A stretch of DNA of 64,000 nt from positions 12,768,205 to 12,832,204 of the forward strand of contig NC_067206.1 in the NCBI RefSeq assembly GCF_026262505.1. The letters are read 5' to 3'. Both the position numbers and the translations under genes were made by a program. The notes under the pieces were generated by a model. It had not been told where the DNA came from. It did not search any database and was given only the letters and a program-made list of their open reading frames with translations. This stretch comes from Trichomonas vaginalis G3. Lineage: Eukaryota > Parabasalia > Trichomonadida > Trichomonadidae. This document shows positions 61,988-64,000 of this stretch, one piece after another. Position 1 is the first letter of the stretch; each line of letters starts with the position of its first letter.

Positions 61988-64000
61988 TTCAGATTTTCTT
62001 TTCATTACTGCTTTTCTTAATAGGTCAAGTTCTTATTTACGTTATAAAGTATGATATTTACAAATATCAAGTTATCATGTTTTTTGAGAAATTATGAGAA
62101 ACAAACAAAAATGAAAAAGATAGGAATAGCAATGAATAGTGATGTGGGTATAGAAAATGTAAGAGATATGAATGCAAAGCAATCAGTATTTAGGATATTG
62201 ACCATAGATTTCGAAAAAAAAATGCTGCATATTGAGCGAAAACTATGATTATATTATAAGGCTGTCATTTAAAGCATAATGAAACTATTCCCTTTTCATT
62301 TTAATCGAATAAGATAGTAAAGATTTTTGAATTAGCTAGAAACTGATGAGATTTTCACAAATCAGATTTTTAATCTCTATAATGCATAATTCACTCAATA
62401 TCTCAAATTTGATATTGCGAGATATTTTTGCTATCGGTTTCGCAATTTTGACACAATAGCAAGAGGGTTCTATAAGCATTATTATCAACGTAGAATCTGA
62501 ATATCATATCAGAAAATGTCGCAAATCTGACATTTACCCGACCAAATAGCAAAAATAATTGAATACTTTTCGCAAAAACTTTAAAAATCGATAAAAATAT
62601 GAAATATAGATATTAAAGAGACTTTTTATATAATATTCATAAAGATTTTCCAAAAATATGATACCGCAAAATTAAAAAAGTGACGTCTTGAGTGGAGTCA
62701 AAGGTCGAAATTGCTAGCTAAATGTTTTTTTAGCGAAATTGCGTATTGTACGTTTTTTTCGCAAAACGAAACCCTTAATAAAAGTGATTGAGGTCATAGC
62801 AAAACGGCTAGGGTTGTTAGATTCCCGACGATAGGTGTCTTGGAAGATTTGCCTGGTGTCATCATAGTGTCTTTAAATCAAAAATTTTATTTTGGAGTTA
62901 GTTTTATTGATTTTTCAATAAAAAACATTTGTAAAACAAGAAATAAAACGATAAAATATTTATATTTTATATAAGGATCTTATATATTTAAAATAAATAT
63001 CATTTTATTTTTTTCATTGGTGTCTGTCAAACCATAATACACTATTCAAAAATTCAATGTGTCTTGCGGTTTCAAAAGACACCTTCAAATTGAACGATAG
63101 CACAGACACTATTGAATTTTACCCATTGTATTTAGTTTTTTACCCTTTTTATTTTTAAGAATTAATGACTGAAACAGCCGTTTTGCTATGACCTCAATCA
63201 CTTTTATTAAGGGTTTCGTTTTGCGAAAAAAACGTACAATACGCAATTTCGCTAAAAAAACATTTAGCTAGCAATTTCGACCTTTGACTCCACTCAAGAC
63301 GTCACTTTTTTAATTTTGCGGTATCATATTTTTGGAAAATCTTTATGAATATTATATAAAAAGTCTCTTTAATATCTATATTTCATATTTTTATCGATTT
63401 TTTAAAGTTTTTGCGAAAAGTATTCAATTATTTTTGCTATTTGGTCGGGTAAATGTCAGATTTGCGACATTTTCTGATATGATATTCAGATTCTACGTTG
63501 ATAATAATGCTTATAGAACCCTCTTGCTATTGTGTCAAAATTGCGAAACCGATAGCAAAAATATCTCGCAATATCAAAATTTGAGATATTGAGTGAATTA
63601 TGCATTATAGAGATTAAAAATCTGATTTGTGAAAACATCTCATCAGTTTCTAGCTAATTCAAAAATCTTTACTATCTTATTCGATTAAAATGAAAAGGGA
63701 ATAGTTTCATTATGCTTTAAATGACAGCCTTATAATATAATCATAGTTTTCGCTCAATATGCAGCATTTTTTTTTCGAAATCTATGGTCAATATCCTAAA
63801 TACTGATTGCTTTGCATTCATATCTCTTACATTTTCTATACCCACATCACTATTCATTGCTATTCCTATCTTTTTCATTTTTGTTTGTTTCTCATAATTT
63901 CTCAAAAACATGATAACTTGATATTTGTAAATATCATACTTTATAACGTAAATAAGAACTTGACCTATTAAGAAAAGCAGTAATGAAAAGAAAATCTGAA
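61988..64000. repeat. large palindrome, arms about 820 bp, truncated by window edge
   Basis: 61988-62809 and 63176-64000 are inverted copies, nearly identical by eye (one-base indel near 62408/63577). They surround a central part of about 366 bp that holds no gene. The right arm reaches the window edge, so the repeat may extend further on that side only if the left flank also matches beyond 61988. Open frames at 62051-62248 and 63332-63592 lie in the arms and look like chance. It could be the ends of a non-autonomous transposon with very long inverted repeats. Confidence 0.88.

Noticed and set aside
62051-62248. Frame in the left palindrome arm, with a matching one in the right arm
   Set aside because: Low-complexity Lys/Asn-rich; both are explained by the inverted repeat.

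Overview
The window is about 70% A+T and carries short, intronless-looking genes on both strands. Several genes have a TCA-Y-type initiator (Inr) just before the ATG. It also holds many ankyrin-repeat genes, a BspA-like leucine-rich surface protein, a MULE transposase and a complete Maverick/Polinton. Together these point to a parabasalid flagellate, most likely Trichomonas vaginalis or a close relative. Species identity is inference.

Layout. 1-13,056 is host DNA: the end of an unknown gene, a coiled-coil protein, a two-repeat Myb factor, a 45-codon single-span membrane microprotein, a decayed gene of unknown family, an axonemal coiled-coil protein (CFAP100-like) and a disrupted Lys/Arg-rich gene. 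13,063-34,709 is a 21.6-kb Maverick/Polinton with identical 210-bp terminal inverted repeats and a 6-bp ATTCAT target duplication, inserted in a host ankyrin gene (parts at 12,846-13,062 and 34,716-36,058). Its left half holds virion genes: capsid, FtsK/HerA-type ATPase, small amphipathic proteins, and a long fiber with a phage tail-fiber-like tip. Its right half holds replication and integration genes: KilA-N protein, primase/SF3 helicase, integrase and protein-primed PolB. The element is broken in a few places, but its ends look very young.

36,059-38,507 carries a MULE transposase and a 121-bp tandem array. 38,521-59,185 is host DNA: ankyrin genes and relics, ribosomal protein eS4, a large polytopic membrane protein, a helical-repeat protein, a BspA-like adhesin, a PDI-like thioredoxin-fold protein, a flavodoxin-like quinone reductase with one in-frame TGA, and a 7TM-RGS-type protein. 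45,131-46,384 is a fold-back repeat element, with a half copy at 60,641-61,310. The last 4.7 kb is gene-poor and repeat-rich, ending in a palindrome with arms of about 820 bp that runs to the window edge.

The most interesting objects are the Maverick's fiber gene (coiled-coil shaft, Asp-box-like propeller, tail-collar-like tip), an HNH-like zinc module inside its DNA polymerase region, octamer motifs repeated in its termini, and two oppositely oriented minisatellite arrays around its primase/helicase region.
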